49,434 nucleotides of DNA from the IMG/VR virus record IMGVR_UViG_3300031673_000083, positions 1 to 49,434 of that record; one strand, written 5' to 3'. Position numbers and translations under genes: made by a program. This stretch comes from a virus. The notes beneath the pieces are model-generated. The model had not been told where the DNA came from. It did not search any database and saw only the letters and a list, made by a program, of their open reading frames with translations. The first letter of the stretch is position 1; each line of letters starts with the position of its first letter. Positions 1 to 7,818 of the stretch are shown in pieces.

Positions 1-68
1 AAGTTTTTACGATAACCTTGAGTTTTAAATGTAATATTACTCCACAGATTCCAGTCCAGTCTCTTCAT
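1..68 (-). CDS. Partial CDS, N-terminus of unknown protein
   Basis: An open frame begins at the ATG whose complement lies at 66-68 and runs off the left edge of the window, giving 22 residues that start MKRLDWNLWS. It is supported by a host-type promoter just upstream (75-105) whose TAnnTTTG box ends only 6 nt from the ATG, so the message would be leaderless or nearly so. Too little is present to name a function. Confidence 0.5.
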   Translation of the reverse strand, partial: MKRLDWNLWSNITFKTQGYRKN

Positions 69-74
69 GTCGTT

Positions 75-105
75 CAAATATAGGTAAAAGTAAATAAATG
101 TGCAA
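75..105 (-). promoter_or_regulatory. Bacteroidota-type promoter (TTG-N20-TATATTTG)
   Basis: Read on the minus strand, TTG (105-103) is followed after 20 nt by TATATTTG (82-75), the -33/-7 arrangement known for Bacteroidota housekeeping sigma. It directs transcription into the partial gene starting at 68. Confidence 0.6.
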
Positions 106-108
106 GAA

Positions 109-543
109 TTATAGTAATTCGTGCGACTTACCCATCTTTGCGAGTAGGTCAGTAAAGTAATTTTTTATTTCGCCACGGTGTAGATATTCCTTGGGTTCAA
201 AGTTCTCGTCAATCCAAGATGTCCAGTAGAGTTGAACCCCAAATCTATTTATATCATTAATAAAATCTGAAATTGTTTCAGGTATTGACAACATATATTT
301 TATGCTGTCTGCTGGTTTATTTTTCTTCAAAGTGTAATAGGTGGGATAGAATTCCAAGGTATAGTTATCATTATTAAATCTATACCAGTTCATCATGTCT
401 TTGCCACGCCAGTCTTCAAAGAGGGTTTCTACGGACTTCTCACCGAACACAGGATATAACATATCAAATGTGAAAGGTTTGGCGAGAAACGTTTTGAATT
501 TCTCGCTCCCCTTCGTTTCACTGTATGGAACTACGTTAATCAT
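109..543 (-). CDS. Hypothetical protein, 144 aa
   Basis: Unrecognised soluble protein rich in aromatic residues, with no signal peptide or membrane segment. The start ATG (543) lies inside the last codons of the upstream gene (8-nt overlap), so it is translated as the second gene of the operon led by the secreted protein at 536-1087. A 40-nt gap and a host-type promoter follow it, so it appears to end this operon. Confidence 0.8.
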   Translation of the reverse strand: MINVVPYSETKGSEKFKTFLAKPFTFDMLYPVFGEKSVETLFEDWRGKDMMNWYRFNNDNYTLEFYPTYYTLKKNKPADSIKYMLSIPETISDFINDINRFGVQLYWTSWIDENFEPKEYLHRGEIKNYFTDLLAKMGKSHELL

Positions 544-1087
544 TATCTACGGTATAAAAATAATTACCAACTGGTTTGAATGTGAATGTTATTGGTGCTT
601 CATTAATACTAACCCTTCCGTTAGTCATCACATCATAACCAATTGTTAACTCAACACAATCATCTTTAACAACAACTTCCCCAACACTACTGTTGTGCTT
701 TTTCTCATTATATATAAAGAAATCGACCTCATCGTAAGTCTGAATGTTAATCCAGTTGCTTGTCATAACGATATCAGATGCTTTTTCCCAAGGACTGTTG
801 ATATCATTAATGTCTTTGCTGTAGAGATAGATGTCTCGATTAACACCAAACATACGCCTTTCATTGGGTTCATAAGACAATAAGTATAACCTGTCGTCCT
901 GAACGAAATGGACATAAGCCACCCAATCATAATCACCATCAGTGACATTCCATCTATGAATGGCATCCTCAATAGTGTTGTTTCCCGTAGGTGTGGATTC
1001 GATAAATGAATGACTTCGAATGAATTTCTGTCCAAAAACACCTGTGGTGATAAGCAAAACTGCGAATAATCCTATTAATTTTTTCAT
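536..1087 (-). CDS. Hypothetical secreted protein, 183 aa
   Basis: The N-terminus is a textbook Sec signal peptide: MKK, a hydrophobic core through about residue 17, then a likely cleavage after VFG before QKF. The mature part is Asp/Tyr-rich with no motif I recognise. A phage-type promoter (1111-1140) sits 23 nt before the ATG and makes this the first gene of a two-gene operon. An exported phage protein of this kind could act in the periplasm on the host envelope or in superinfection control, but that is inference. Confidence 0.85.
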   Translation of the reverse strand: MKKLIGLFAVLLITTGVFGQKFIRSHSFIESTPTGNNTIEDAIHRWNVTDGDYDWVAYVHFVQDDRLYLLSYEPNERRMFGVNRDIYLYSKDINDINSPWEKASDIVMTSNWINIQTYDEVDFFIYNEKKHNSSVGEVVVKDDCVELTIGYDVMTNGRVSINEAPITFTFKPVGNYFYTVDND

Positions 1088-1110
1088 CTCGTTATGTATT
1101 TGTTACAGTG

Positions 1111-1140
1111 ATTATACGAAAACCCGTCAAAAATGTTACA
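1111..1140 (-). promoter_or_regulatory. Phage-type promoter TGTAACA-N13-TTCGTATAAT
   Basis: On the minus strand TGTAACA (1140-1134), 13 nt, TTCGTATAAT (1120-1111): an exact match to both blocks of the repeated promoter of this genome. It drives the secreted-protein operon at 1087-109. Confidence 0.85.
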
Positions 1141-1196
1141 AAAATACACATTTTTTTACGTGCGGGTTTCTTAAACGGTTTCTAATTAAAAAACGA

Positions 1197-1412
1197 TTAT
1201 ACGAGTTGGAACTCCCCAACAACCAATATCATTAGATTGGCTGGCATCTTTTTATTTTTCCATTCGTTCTTCATGATGCTGTCAATAGCACCATCGGTTA
1301 GAATCTCACCAATATTCATCCATGTCCTATCCTTTACTTCGAAAAGAATGTCATTGGTGTCACTGTCAACAAATTTAACTGTTAGTCTGGGGGTTGCTTT
1401 AGTGTATCTCAT
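1197..1412 (-). CDS. Hypothetical protein, 71 aa
   Basis: Small soluble protein beginning MRYTKATPRL, with alternating beta-type segments. It lies 5 nt after the membrane protein at 1418-1702 and is the last gene of the run that descends from 5775 or from an internal start. No family recognised. The following 100 nt to 1111 hold the next promoter and no clear terminator hairpin. Confidence 0.75.
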   Translation of the reverse strand: MRYTKATPRLTVKFVDSDTNDILFEVKDRTWMNIGEILTDGAIDSIMKNEWKNKKMPANLMILVVGEFQLV

Positions 1413-1417
1413 TGATT

Positions 1418-1702
1418 TTATTCTTCAGATTCGTTATTTTCTTCCATTTCTTTCTCCATTTTACTTCCTAACGACTGGAAACCCGCTAATAACTTAAATA
1501 CGTCAAACAGTAACATTTTAACAATCCAGTAAATCGCAACTATTTGTAAATATCCCATCTCACCAAGATATTGACTCAGGAAGAGTTTCCATATAACCAT
1601 AATGAATATTCCAACGATTAGTGCTTCCAATGCATAATACAGCATTATTGGGAAGACAAACAATATGTCATTAAATATTTTATTCATATCAGTTGGTATC
1701 AA
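1418..1702 (-). CDS. Small membrane protein, 94 aa
   Basis: Two long hydrophobic segments (about residues 13-43 and 50-72) are separated by a short polar turn, and the protein ends in a highly acidic tail (KEMEENNESEE). The start overlaps the end of the exonuclease gene at 1689-2207 by 14 nt, so the two are co-translated. Two-TM phage proteins with charged tails include holin-like and exclusion proteins; nothing in the sequence decides which. Confidence 0.8.
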   Translation of the reverse strand: MIPTDMNKIFNDILFVFPIMLYYALEALIVGIFIMVIWKLFLSQYLGEMGYLQIVAIYWIVKMLLFDVFKLLAGFQSLGSKMEKEMEENNESEE

Positions 1703-2207
1703 TTTTTAAACCCATTTCTTTCATTTTAAGCAATGCTTCTGCATTACCCATTGCATCATCAACAGGATGATGAGTGTGTTTGGTGACACGGAGTTTCTTC
1801 CAACTTGCCCATGTGTCCATTTTCATACCACAATACAGGTCACCAATTCGTCTTGATGACCATCCAAAGGGGTTTTTACCATAATATAGAAGAAAGTAAT
1901 AATTAATCCAAGAAGCATCATAACCATTATTATCTGAAATCAGAATCGGTCTACCTTTGGAATGCTCGTTGAGCCACTCTGCAAATTCTTTCATAACATC
2001 TACAGGGTCATCGAATTTCAGATGTTCTTTTCTACTGAAACCACTTACTGCAAGTGCTTCTTCTATGTAATTATTAGATATTGGCTTGGTTTGTCCATAA
2101 AAGGTGGTGTCGAGTTCTGGTGTGAGTTTAACTACACCAAAACACACCATGCTGTGATATGAAATAATACCACCGTCTGATTCTACGTCTACAACAAATA
2201 AACTCAT
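1689..2207 (-). CDS. DEDDh-type 3'-5' exonuclease (DnaQ-like)
   Basis: Contains the ordered acidic motifs of the DnaQ/RNase T superfamily: Exo I with D7 and E9 (VVDVES), Exo II around D92/D97 (ISDNNGYDASW), and Exo III with H147 and D151 (THHPVDDAMGNA). The spacing fits a single-domain 172-residue enzyme. It should remove 3' nucleotides from DNA or RNA with two metal ions. It is the first of two DEDD proteins on this strand (other at 6255-6800); they are not close copies. Substrate cannot be told from sequence. Confidence 0.85.
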   Translation of the reverse strand: MSLFVVDVESDGGIISYHSMVCFGVVKLTPELDTTFYGQTKPISNNYIEEALAVSGFSRKEHLKFDDPVDVMKEFAEWLNEHSKGRPILISDNNGYDASWINYYFLLYYGKNPFGWSSRRIGDLYCGMKMDTWASWKKLRVTKHTHHPVDDAMGNAEALLKMKEMGLKIDTN

Positions 2208-2449
2208 ACTTTTAATGCTAATTTTTGTAAGTTAGCACGGAATGCCTTTCTGAAGAACACCCAGAGAAATAATTCAAAGAGGGTGTGCATTATCGCAAAA
2301 ACATAATGTGCAATTATTATTAGAGTGGCTACGATTATCCCGAAGGTTAATTTACTAACCCATCCATTGAATTTCTTGAACATCTGTCCAAGACGATTCC
2401 AATGAATTAACTCTTTTTTCCAGAGAATCTCTGCTAAGTTAGTTTTCAT
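2204..2449 (-). CDS. Membrane protein, 81 aa
   Basis: A polar N-terminal third is followed by one long or two short hydrophobic helices (about residues 35-67) and a basic C-terminus. The start codon lies close to the stop of the 2452-3042 gene, and its own stop overlaps the ATG of the exonuclease gene by 4 nt. Unknown function; part of a run of membrane proteins at 1.4-4.5 kb. Confidence 0.75.
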   Translation of the reverse strand: MKTNLAEILWKKELIHWNRLGQMFKKFNGWVSKLTFGIIVATLIIIAHYVFAIMHTLFELFLWVFFRKAFRANLQKLALKV

Positions 2450-2451
2450 AA

Positions 2452-3042
2452 TTAAAACGGTATTTCACGGATTAATGAATCTGGTATTGCAGAATACTCA
2501 GTTGGTGGTAAATAAAGACAATTAATGGTCTTGATATAGGGAAGACTGATATTGGCAATCCACTTACTTGACCTGTCGTTATAATACTGCCTTTCTTTTG
2601 CATAATATGCAAGGCTGTCTGAGGTACTTGGGGCGATATAAACATTAGTCCAAAGTTTACTCTTCAGGTCATCTTTTACTGCAAATCCAACACAGAGTTT
2701 ACCATCACTGTTATAATAAAATAGGTGACGAGAATAAGCACATGCTTTGGTACTGTCATCCTGATTCAGATGTTCCTTGAACCCTAACTCGTCATCACGA
2801 GTAAAATAGGTACTATCAATTAAAGAAGTATTTACTCCGAAAACTATAACAGATTTCTTTGAAATGGTTTCCACTTTCGTACCGAGTTTGTTACGAGTGG
2901 CATAGTTACTGGTGAGTGTGGCAACGAGTGCCACACCACCAATGAACAATAAGACTAAGTATCGGTTCTCCCAGAACTTCTTTTTGAAGAAGCACAGAGA
3001 TATGATAGAAACTACAAGTATTGCTAAAATAAATATTTTCAT
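2452..3042 (-). CDS. Membrane-anchored hypothetical protein, 196 aa
   Basis: Two N-terminal hydrophobic helices (about 1-18 and 27-45) with a basic loop FKKKFWENR between them anchor a soluble domain of about 150 residues containing three Cys and many Asp/Ser/Tyr. The topology suggests both ends share one side of the membrane. No family recognised. It sits between the large membrane protein (3075-4487) and the 81-residue membrane protein. Confidence 0.8.
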   Translation of the reverse strand: MKIFILAILVVSIISLCFFKKKFWENRYLVLLFIGGVALVATLTSNYATRNKLGTKVETISKKSVIVFGVNTSLIDSTYFTRDDELGFKEHLNQDDSTKACAYSRHLFYYNSDGKLCVGFAVKDDLKSKLWTNVYIAPSTSDSLAYYAKERQYYNDRSSKWIANISLPYIKTINCLYLPPTEYSAIPDSLIREIPF

Positions 3043-3074
3043 GACTTTTTGCTTTTTAGGTTAAACGTTATTAA

Positions 3075-4487
3075 TTAGTCTTCATCGAAATCAACCCATT
3101 CGAGACCCGGGCAGAAATCACTGTAACTCGCCCCGAAATACTCTCCGAATATACCTGTACTTCCAATAACTCCTTTGGCAAGAGTAACACATCCTCTACC
3201 GATGAAAAGACCAATAGGCTTTAAGAACCAATTGAATAGCAACGTGTAGAAAATGAATTTAATGATTGCCCAGATAATTTTGACCACAACAAATGCAATG
3301 GCGATAGCCAGATACTTCACGGGATACCATACAAGATATATAAGGGGTTCGATATACCAGACTTTTTTACCACGATTATACTTATTAACAACGGTTTGAC
3401 CCCAACTTGATATCAGGACATAAAGTAGATAAAGAACACCACAACCAATTCCAATAAGTGCCAGTACAACAAATACCAACCAATTAGCGATACACCAGTC
3501 AGCAGCAACCATGAGTGCCAGAGAAATGTAATTCACTGCGAAGAATGTTGCAGTAAGTACGACAAGCGTGACAACAGCACCAACAAATTGTTTGGTTCTC
3601 TTGACAATCATGTTTCTCCTACCCCTTTCTACGGTAAAGGTCTTCCTGAACCAAGCACCGATATTGGCAAAACCTTCCTCAATTGGCTGCATTCTCTTTT
3701 CCCATCTGGCTTCGGATTCTCTGCGTTTCTGGTCGTGAATTTCCTTTAACCTACGTCTTTCCTTTTCCTTTTCACTATTACGTGCCTCTTGTTCTTCACG
3801 TCTCTTATCGAGGTCTTCACGCCATACTTTCCACTTTCCTTCGATTTCTGCTCGTTTTTCAGCATATTTTGGGTCGCTTTTCTTAACCTTATATTTCTTT
3901 GACAAGAACAACTGGAAAAAATCATCATCAGTCTTATCAAAGAATATCTTGGCTGTTGTCGGCATTTTGGTCTTACCGTATCTGCCATTATATTCGAATT
4001 CGTATGCTGCTTCGTCATCGAGTCCAGCAAGCCAACTATTTACCATTTGTTCCAGCACCCAAAATAGTGCTTCGGGAATTAGGAAAATCACCCATTTAAC
4101 TGTCTTAAAAATCACAATGAATGGCACAACAAGCATTGAAAACAACACCAACCAAAAATATGGACAGCCGTTCTGCATGTCATGAGGGGTTGGAACATTG
4201 TCTTTGAGCACGTATTGTAGTAATCTGTAATGCCATGATTTCTTACTGATTCGCATCAGTTTGGGTTTGTCGGCAACAACAAGGAATTTTTCATCTCCGT
4301 CTTGGAGATAGATGATATCATTGAAGGCGACATCAGTACCAGTGATAATCTCAACCACTTTGAAGTAGTACCCACGATGATTTTTATAAAGGAACGCCTT
4401 AAAATTGTGTCCTCTACCACCATGCGCTTTTGGGTTGTTATATTCAACCACCTTGTTTAGCATTAATTTCAGTTTTTCGTCTTTCAT
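3075..4487 (-). CDS. Large multi-pass membrane protein with charged coiled-coil, 470 aa
   Basis: Order of parts: soluble N-terminal domain (about 1-105); a hydrophobic region with two helices (about 108-150); a soluble stretch; a strongly charged helix rich in Arg/Glu/Lys (about 205-270) predicted as coiled coil; then at least four hydrophobic helices (about 295-430) ending in an acidic tail. No enzyme motif seen. Its position among other membrane proteins and next to a secreted protein suggests envelope remodelling or exclusion, by inference only. Confidence 0.85.
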   Translation of the reverse strand: MKDEKLKLMLNKVVEYNNPKAHGGRGHNFKAFLYKNHRGYYFKVVEIITGTDVAFNDIIYLQDGDEKFLVVADKPKLMRISKKSWHYRLLQYVLKDNVPTPHDMQNGCPYFWLVLFSMLVVPFIVIFKTVKWVIFLIPEALFWVLEQMVNSWLAGLDDEAAYEFEYNGRYGKTKMPTTAKIFFDKTDDDFFQLFLSKKYKVKKSDPKYAEKRAEIEGKWKVWREDLDKRREEQEARNSEKEKERRRLKEIHDQKRRESEARWEKRMQPIEEGFANIGAWFRKTFTVERGRRNMIVKRTKQFVGAVVTLVVLTATFFAVNYISLALMVAADWCIANWLVFVVLALIGIGCGVLYLLYVLISSWGQTVVNKYNRGKKVWYIEPLIYLVWYPVKYLAIAIAFVVVKIIWAIIKFIFYTLLFNWFLKPIGLFIGRGCVTLAKGVIGSTGIFGEYFGASYSDFCPGLEWVDFDED

Positions 4488-4493
4488 TTTGAT

Positions 4494-4988
4494 TTAATTT
4501 AATAATATATTAAGAATTTTATTTTTTACACCACTTTGTTTAATTCCTTCATTTGCTCTTGGTGTGCAAACGAAATGATTTGCATCAATCCAAGGACTTA
4601 AATCAAGGTCATCAATCGCCAACCAGTTTTCAATCTGGTGTTCATGAACATACAATAGGATTTCATCTGCACGACAGTCTTGCAATTGAGCAACTGACTT
4701 AAACTTAACACCCCAAAGATTTGATGTAATATCAGTAACCACGGCATTCACGGCATTCCATTTGAAAATCTCATTCATGATTTCAATACTGTATTTCTCT
4801 TTCCAATCACTTGACAATATAATAACAGGGTCTATTTTACTGAGAATCTCATTGAAAACCTTTACACATTTCTCGTCAAAGCGGTAGCAATCATACATTT
4901 CATGCCATTTCTTTCGATTGGTATAATATTGATGCGAGGTGGCTAACACCCCGTCTATATCTAAGAAAATGTGGTACTTAGAGTTCAC
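4494..4988 (-). CDS. HAD-superfamily phosphatase-like protein, 164 aa
   Basis: Motif I is near the N-terminus (FLDIDGVLA, nucleophile Asp in DxDGV), motif II is the ILSSDWK segment, and the acidic motif IV is WLAIDDLD. This compact cap-less layout resembles the HAD domains attached to RNA-repair proteins and the phosphatase half of polynucleotide kinase. A related protein is at 9235-9840. The start overlaps the DUF262 gene by 11 nt. Likely a 3'-phosphatase or nucleotidase; RNA repair is inferred from the kinase and ligases elsewhere in the window. Confidence 0.8.
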   Translation of the reverse strand: MNSKYHIFLDIDGVLATSHQYYTNRKKWHEMYDCYRFDEKCVKVFNEILSKIDPVIILSSDWKEKYSIEIMNEIFKWNAVNAVVTDITSNLWGVKFKSVAQLQDCRADEILLYVHEHQIENWLAIDDLDLSPWIDANHFVCTPRANEGIKQSGVKNKILNILLN

Positions 4989-5775
4989 TCAATAATTTTT
5001 TAACATGATTAATATGCTTGTTTGCCATCGGCTTTCCACAAGTATTAAGTTTAATAAATGTTTCAAATATAGCACGCTTATCTGGATTTTCCAAATATCC
5101 GTATGCAATTCCGTGGTTTTCGAACTTATTTTTATCCAATCCAGATAACTCGGAGAAGTAAAATCCCTTGTATTTGAAACGGTCTTCATAGAATTCTGTA
5201 AGTGCCGTAAGTCTTTGTTTACCATCAAGAATTTCATAAAGTGCGCCTTCAGTACTGAAGTCACGTTGAACAAAAACAAATTTTCCGATATCGATGTTAT
5301 TGAAAATACTATCAATTAAATCAATTTTATCAGCTTTACTCCAAACATGTTCACGTTGATACTCGACTTCCATATCAACACCTGAGTGATATACCATTTG
5401 TAATATAGAAGCGATTCCAGAATTAAGCATTCTGATATAATATTTTTCTTCCTGACGAAAAGCAGTCCCTTTATCTATGAGTGGTAAAAGATTGTGCCAC
5501 TCCAATACATGTTGTTCATTTTGTGGTGGTTTATCCCTATCACGTTTAACACCAACGCTTTCAACACGATAATACATGCCGTCCCTAAATATTTCACGAA
5601 TGTAAGTCTCTTTATGAGCACCAAATCGCACACGCTCACCAATTTTGAATTTTCTATGTTTTGGTGGAATGGGAAGTGCACCACGTGCTATTAATTTTTC
5701 ACTATCACGTATTGCTGACTCCATTAAAGATTTCTGATGTTCTTCAGGACTAATTTTTGAAACACGTTTTGCCAT
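4978..5775 (-). CDS. DUF262-family protein, 265 aa
   Basis: The C-terminal two thirds carry the DUF262 signature: EYQREHVW (138-145), an Asp-rich helix leading to the PI-V-type strand, and DGKQRLTAL (184-192), a variant of the DGQQR motif. This ParB-related fold binds or hydrolyses nucleotides in GmrSD-type restriction. The N-terminal 100 residues contain a small beta-barrel-like segment (FKIGERVRFG) not typical of DUF262. There is no HNH partner domain, so this is not a full GmrSD. It leads an operon from the promoter at 5796-5825. Confidence 0.8.
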   Translation of the reverse strand: MAKRVSKISPEEHQKSLMESAIRDSEKLIARGALPIPPKHRKFKIGERVRFGAHKETYIREIFRDGMYYRVESVGVKRDRDKPPQNEQHVLEWHNLLPLIDKGTAFRQEEKYYIRMLNSGIASILQMVYHSGVDMEVEYQREHVWSKADKIDLIDSIFNNIDIGKFVFVQRDFSTEGALYEILDGKQRLTALTEFYEDRFKYKGFYFSELSGLDKNKFENHGIAYGYLENPDKRAIFETFIKLNTCGKPMANKHINHVKKLLSEL

Positions 5776-5795
5776 TTTATAATCTTTGTTTTGTA

Positions 5796-5825
5796 ATTAT
5801 ACGAAAAACAAATTAATATGTTACA
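5796..5825 (-). promoter_or_regulatory. Phage-type promoter TGTAACA-N13-TTCGTATAAT
   Basis: Minus-strand TGTAACA (5825-5819), 13 nt, TTCGTATAAT (5805-5796). It lies 20 nt before the DUF262 start and immediately after the terminator of the thioredoxin operon. Confidence 0.85.
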
Positions 5826-5856
5826 AAAAAGGGTAAGAAAATTAATTCCTACCCTT
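5825..5856 (-). terminator. Intrinsic terminator after thioredoxin gene
   Basis: On the minus strand AAGGGTA (856-850) pairs with TACCCTT (835-829), extended by a GAA/TTC step, and is followed by a run of T. It separates the thioredoxin operon from the DUF262 operon. Confidence 0.75.
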
Positions 5857-5876
5857 CAACACTTATAATTATCACC

Positions 5877-6251
5877 CTATTCTGGTGATTCTTCTTCTTT
5901 CTTTTCACCCAAAAGTACTTCAGCAATTCCCTGTTTGAAATTCTCTTTGGATTGACCACCCAATGCCATTTGAGGTTGACCCACTAATGGTATGAAAAGA
6001 ATTGCAGGAATGCTTTGAATTCTAAATGTCGCAGCCAATTCAATTTGTTCTTCGGTATTGACTTTATAGAAATCAACGTTTTCGTATTCAGTATCGAGTT
6101 CTTCGAGAATAGGTGCAATCATTTTGCATGGTGCACACCAATCAGCATAAAAATCAATTATTGCGGGTTTCTTGCCCTTAAACGACCATTCTTTGTTCAG
6201 TATATAGTCAAACACTTTTTCCTTAAAGGTTTCTGTTGTTAGGTTTTCCAT
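5877..6251 (-). CDS. trxA: Thioredoxin
   Basis: Single thioredoxin fold of normal length (124 aa). The active site is WCAPC (38-42) inside FYADWCAPCKMIAP, with the cis-Pro at residue 83 (SIPAI). The Gly of the usual CGPC is replaced by Ala, a substitution found in other bacterial and phage thioredoxins. Phage thioredoxins usually reduce ribonucleotide reductase or act as processivity partners; neither partner is in this window. The acidic C-terminal tail is KKEEESPE. It is co-transcribed with the exoribonuclease upstream and followed by a terminator. Confidence 0.95.
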   Translation of the reverse strand: MENLTTETFKEKVFDYILNKEWSFKGKKPAIIDFYADWCAPCKMIAPILEELDTEYENVDFYKVNTEEQIELAATFRIQSIPAILFIPLVGQPQMALGGQSKENFKQGIAEVLLGEKKEEESPE

Positions 6252-6254
6252 AAT

Positions 6255-6800
6255 TTATTTTGTATTTAATTTTTTCCAAGTGGCTGTGCAATAACTGATT
6301 TGATGTTTGCAGTCGTCAATCGGGTTATGTTCTATCCCTTCAAAGGGAAGGTTTGTTTTAATATTTGGTGCAAAACTAACCAATGTTCTCACATCTCTTT
6401 CAGACCTGAAGTACCAAGGATTTGGCATTTTACAGGCTCGGTATGCGTCTTCCATTAAACCAATATCGAAACGAGCACCATTCCCCCAGATGTTTACATG
6501 TTGGATGCAGTCTTCCATCCAAACACTGAACATATGAAGAACAGTTGGTAGCAGAGTTTTATTATCCTTACAGATAGCGTCTCGTGCAGCCTGACTTTGT
6601 TGTAGCCAGAAATAAATAGTGCTGGCTTCAACTTCTAATCCTACATCCAGACAGGATTGAAGGTCAATGACTTTATAAAATTCCCTACCAGTCTTACCAC
6701 CATCCATTAGATTGAATTCCACAGCACCTATAGAGACCAGTGCCGAATTACTTTTTTTGCCCATTGTTTCGAGGTCGAGCATTACGTCTGTGTAGTTCAT
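6255..6800 (-). CDS. DEDD-family 3'-5' exoribonuclease (RNase AS/Rv2179c-like)
   Basis: The N-terminus VMLDLETMG gives D9 and E11 of Exo I; the middle motif WGNGARFDIGLMEDAY and the C-terminal EHNPIDDCKHQISYC give the remaining acidic residues and the catalytic His. This arrangement matches the single-domain Rv2179c/phage exonuclease family, which trims RNA 3' ends. It begins 3 nt before the thioredoxin gene, so they form one operon. The leader contains an AT-rich palindrome (TATTTATAAATA) near 6815, but no phage-type promoter is seen. Confidence 0.85.
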   Translation of the reverse strand: MNYTDVMLDLETMGKKSNSALVSIGAVEFNLMDGGKTGREFYKVIDLQSCLDVGLEVEASTIYFWLQQSQAARDAICKDNKTLLPTVLHMFSVWMEDCIQHVNIWGNGARFDIGLMEDAYRACKMPNPWYFRSERDVRTLVSFAPNIKTNLPFEGIEHNPIDDCKHQISYCTATWKKLNTK

Positions 6801-6867
6801 ATGTTATCTATTATTTATAAATATTGGTGTAAATGTACAACATGTTAGCCTGAAAAGCAAGAAAGTA

Positions 6868-7125
6868 TTATTTTGTTTTTCTGAAATTACAAACATACAT
6901 TAATTTATCACCAATATACATACCATCCATTTGGATTTCCGCAACACCGCTTTTTGAAACATATATATTATTTAATAAATCAAATAATTTTGTTCCAATA
7001 TTTGTCCTTAATCGATGTTTTCTCTTTTCATTCTCTACGATATATGAGCAATAGGTTTCAGGAGTTCTCCCATATCCTTTTCTTCTGACTATTTTCCACG
7101 TCACCTTCAGAGTTTCTCTTGTCAT
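6868..7125 (-). CDS. Hypothetical protein, 85 aa
   Basis: Basic, strand-rich small protein starting MTRETLKVTWKIVRRKG, with a conserved-looking MDGMYIGDKLMYVC segment. No recognised family. It follows the HD-domain gene by 2 nt and ends the 8367-6868 operon; a gap of 67 nt separates it from the exoribonuclease gene. Confidence 0.7.
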   Translation of the reverse strand: MTRETLKVTWKIVRRKGYGRTPETYCSYIVENEKRKHRLRTNIGTKLFDLLNNIYVSKSGVAEIQMDGMYIGDKLMYVCNFRKTK

Positions 7126-7127
7126 TA

Positions 7128-7694
7128 TTACTCCTTATTAATCTTTTTGTAACCATGAATCTCGTCAAGTTCTATCCAAAACATTTCAAGAGTTTCGGCA
7201 TCAAGATGTCTCACGTACCAATTTAACGCCTTTATGAAAATAGGTCTGCGGTATAGATATTCTTCAACATAAACATCATACATGCGACCACCATGCTCTT
7301 TGCTGTAAAGACCATTTGCACGCATGTCAGCCATCTTTACAATGATTGCAATATAATCCTTCACTGTTTTACCCATAGTAAAAAGATGACGCAATAAGCG
7401 GTTTTCTTCATGAACATCAGTGACTGCCAATACAATTTGTGCAACACGTCTGTTTGAGGCTTCCTTAATATCATTGAAAGTCAATTGTGCGTCTTCGATA
7501 AGGTCATGACCACTACCACCAGCACGTGCTATACGATAATCTATATGTGATTTAAATACGGTTTCGTACTTATCAATACCGTCTTCAACCATTTTTACGT
7601 GCGTATAATAGTTTTTACCATCATATTTACAATTAGCAGCATCATGTGCTGCTCTTGCAAATTCGCTAAATGCTTTCAAGTTAAGTTCCATCAT
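7128..7694 (-). CDS. HD-domain phosphohydrolase, SpoT/Mesh1-like
   Basis: Key residues follow the RelA/SpoT and Mesh1 hydrolase order: YYTHVKMV (H32), GHDLIEDA (H63, D64, E67, D68), then the helix KMADMRANG that matches the KLADRLHN motif of alarmone hydrolases. Length (188 aa) fits Mesh1-type stand-alone enzymes. It could remove (p)ppGpp or a related alarmone and thereby lift stringent or abortive responses, or act on another 3'-phosphorylated nucleotide. Its start overlaps the stop of the small membrane protein upstream (ATGA). Confidence 0.8.
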   Translation of the reverse strand: MMELNLKAFSEFARAAHDAANCKYDGKNYYTHVKMVEDGIDKYETVFKSHIDYRIARAGGSGHDLIEDAQLTFNDIKEASNRRVAQIVLAVTDVHEENRLLRHLFTMGKTVKDYIAIIVKMADMRANGLYSKEHGGRMYDVYVEEYLYRRPIFIKALNWYVRHLDAETLEMFWIELDEIHGYKKINKE

Positions 7695-7807
7695 TTTTTC
7701 TTTTTTCTGAATTTATTAAAAATTCCGTTTACTTTTAAATAAACATAGATAAATCCAATAATAATAAAGGATGCCATTCCGATTAATGCCCAGCCTGAAT
7801 CACTCAT
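7691..7807 (-). CDS. Small single-pass membrane protein, 38 aa
   Basis: Short frame MSDSGWALIG... with one hydrophobic helix (residues 6-24) and a very basic C-terminus ending in four Lys, giving an inside-facing tail. It fills the gap between two genes and its TGA overlaps the ATG of the HD gene (ATGA), which argues that it is translated. Confidence 0.7.
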   Translation of the reverse strand: MSDSGWALIGMASFIIIGFIYVYLKVNGIFNKFRKKKK

Positions 7808-7818
7808 TTTATCAATAT

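Noticed and set aside
1196-1205. A -10-like ATTATACGA sequence on the minus strand
   Set aside because: There is no TGTAACA block 13 nt upstream, and the sequence is the coding end of the gene at 1197-1412.
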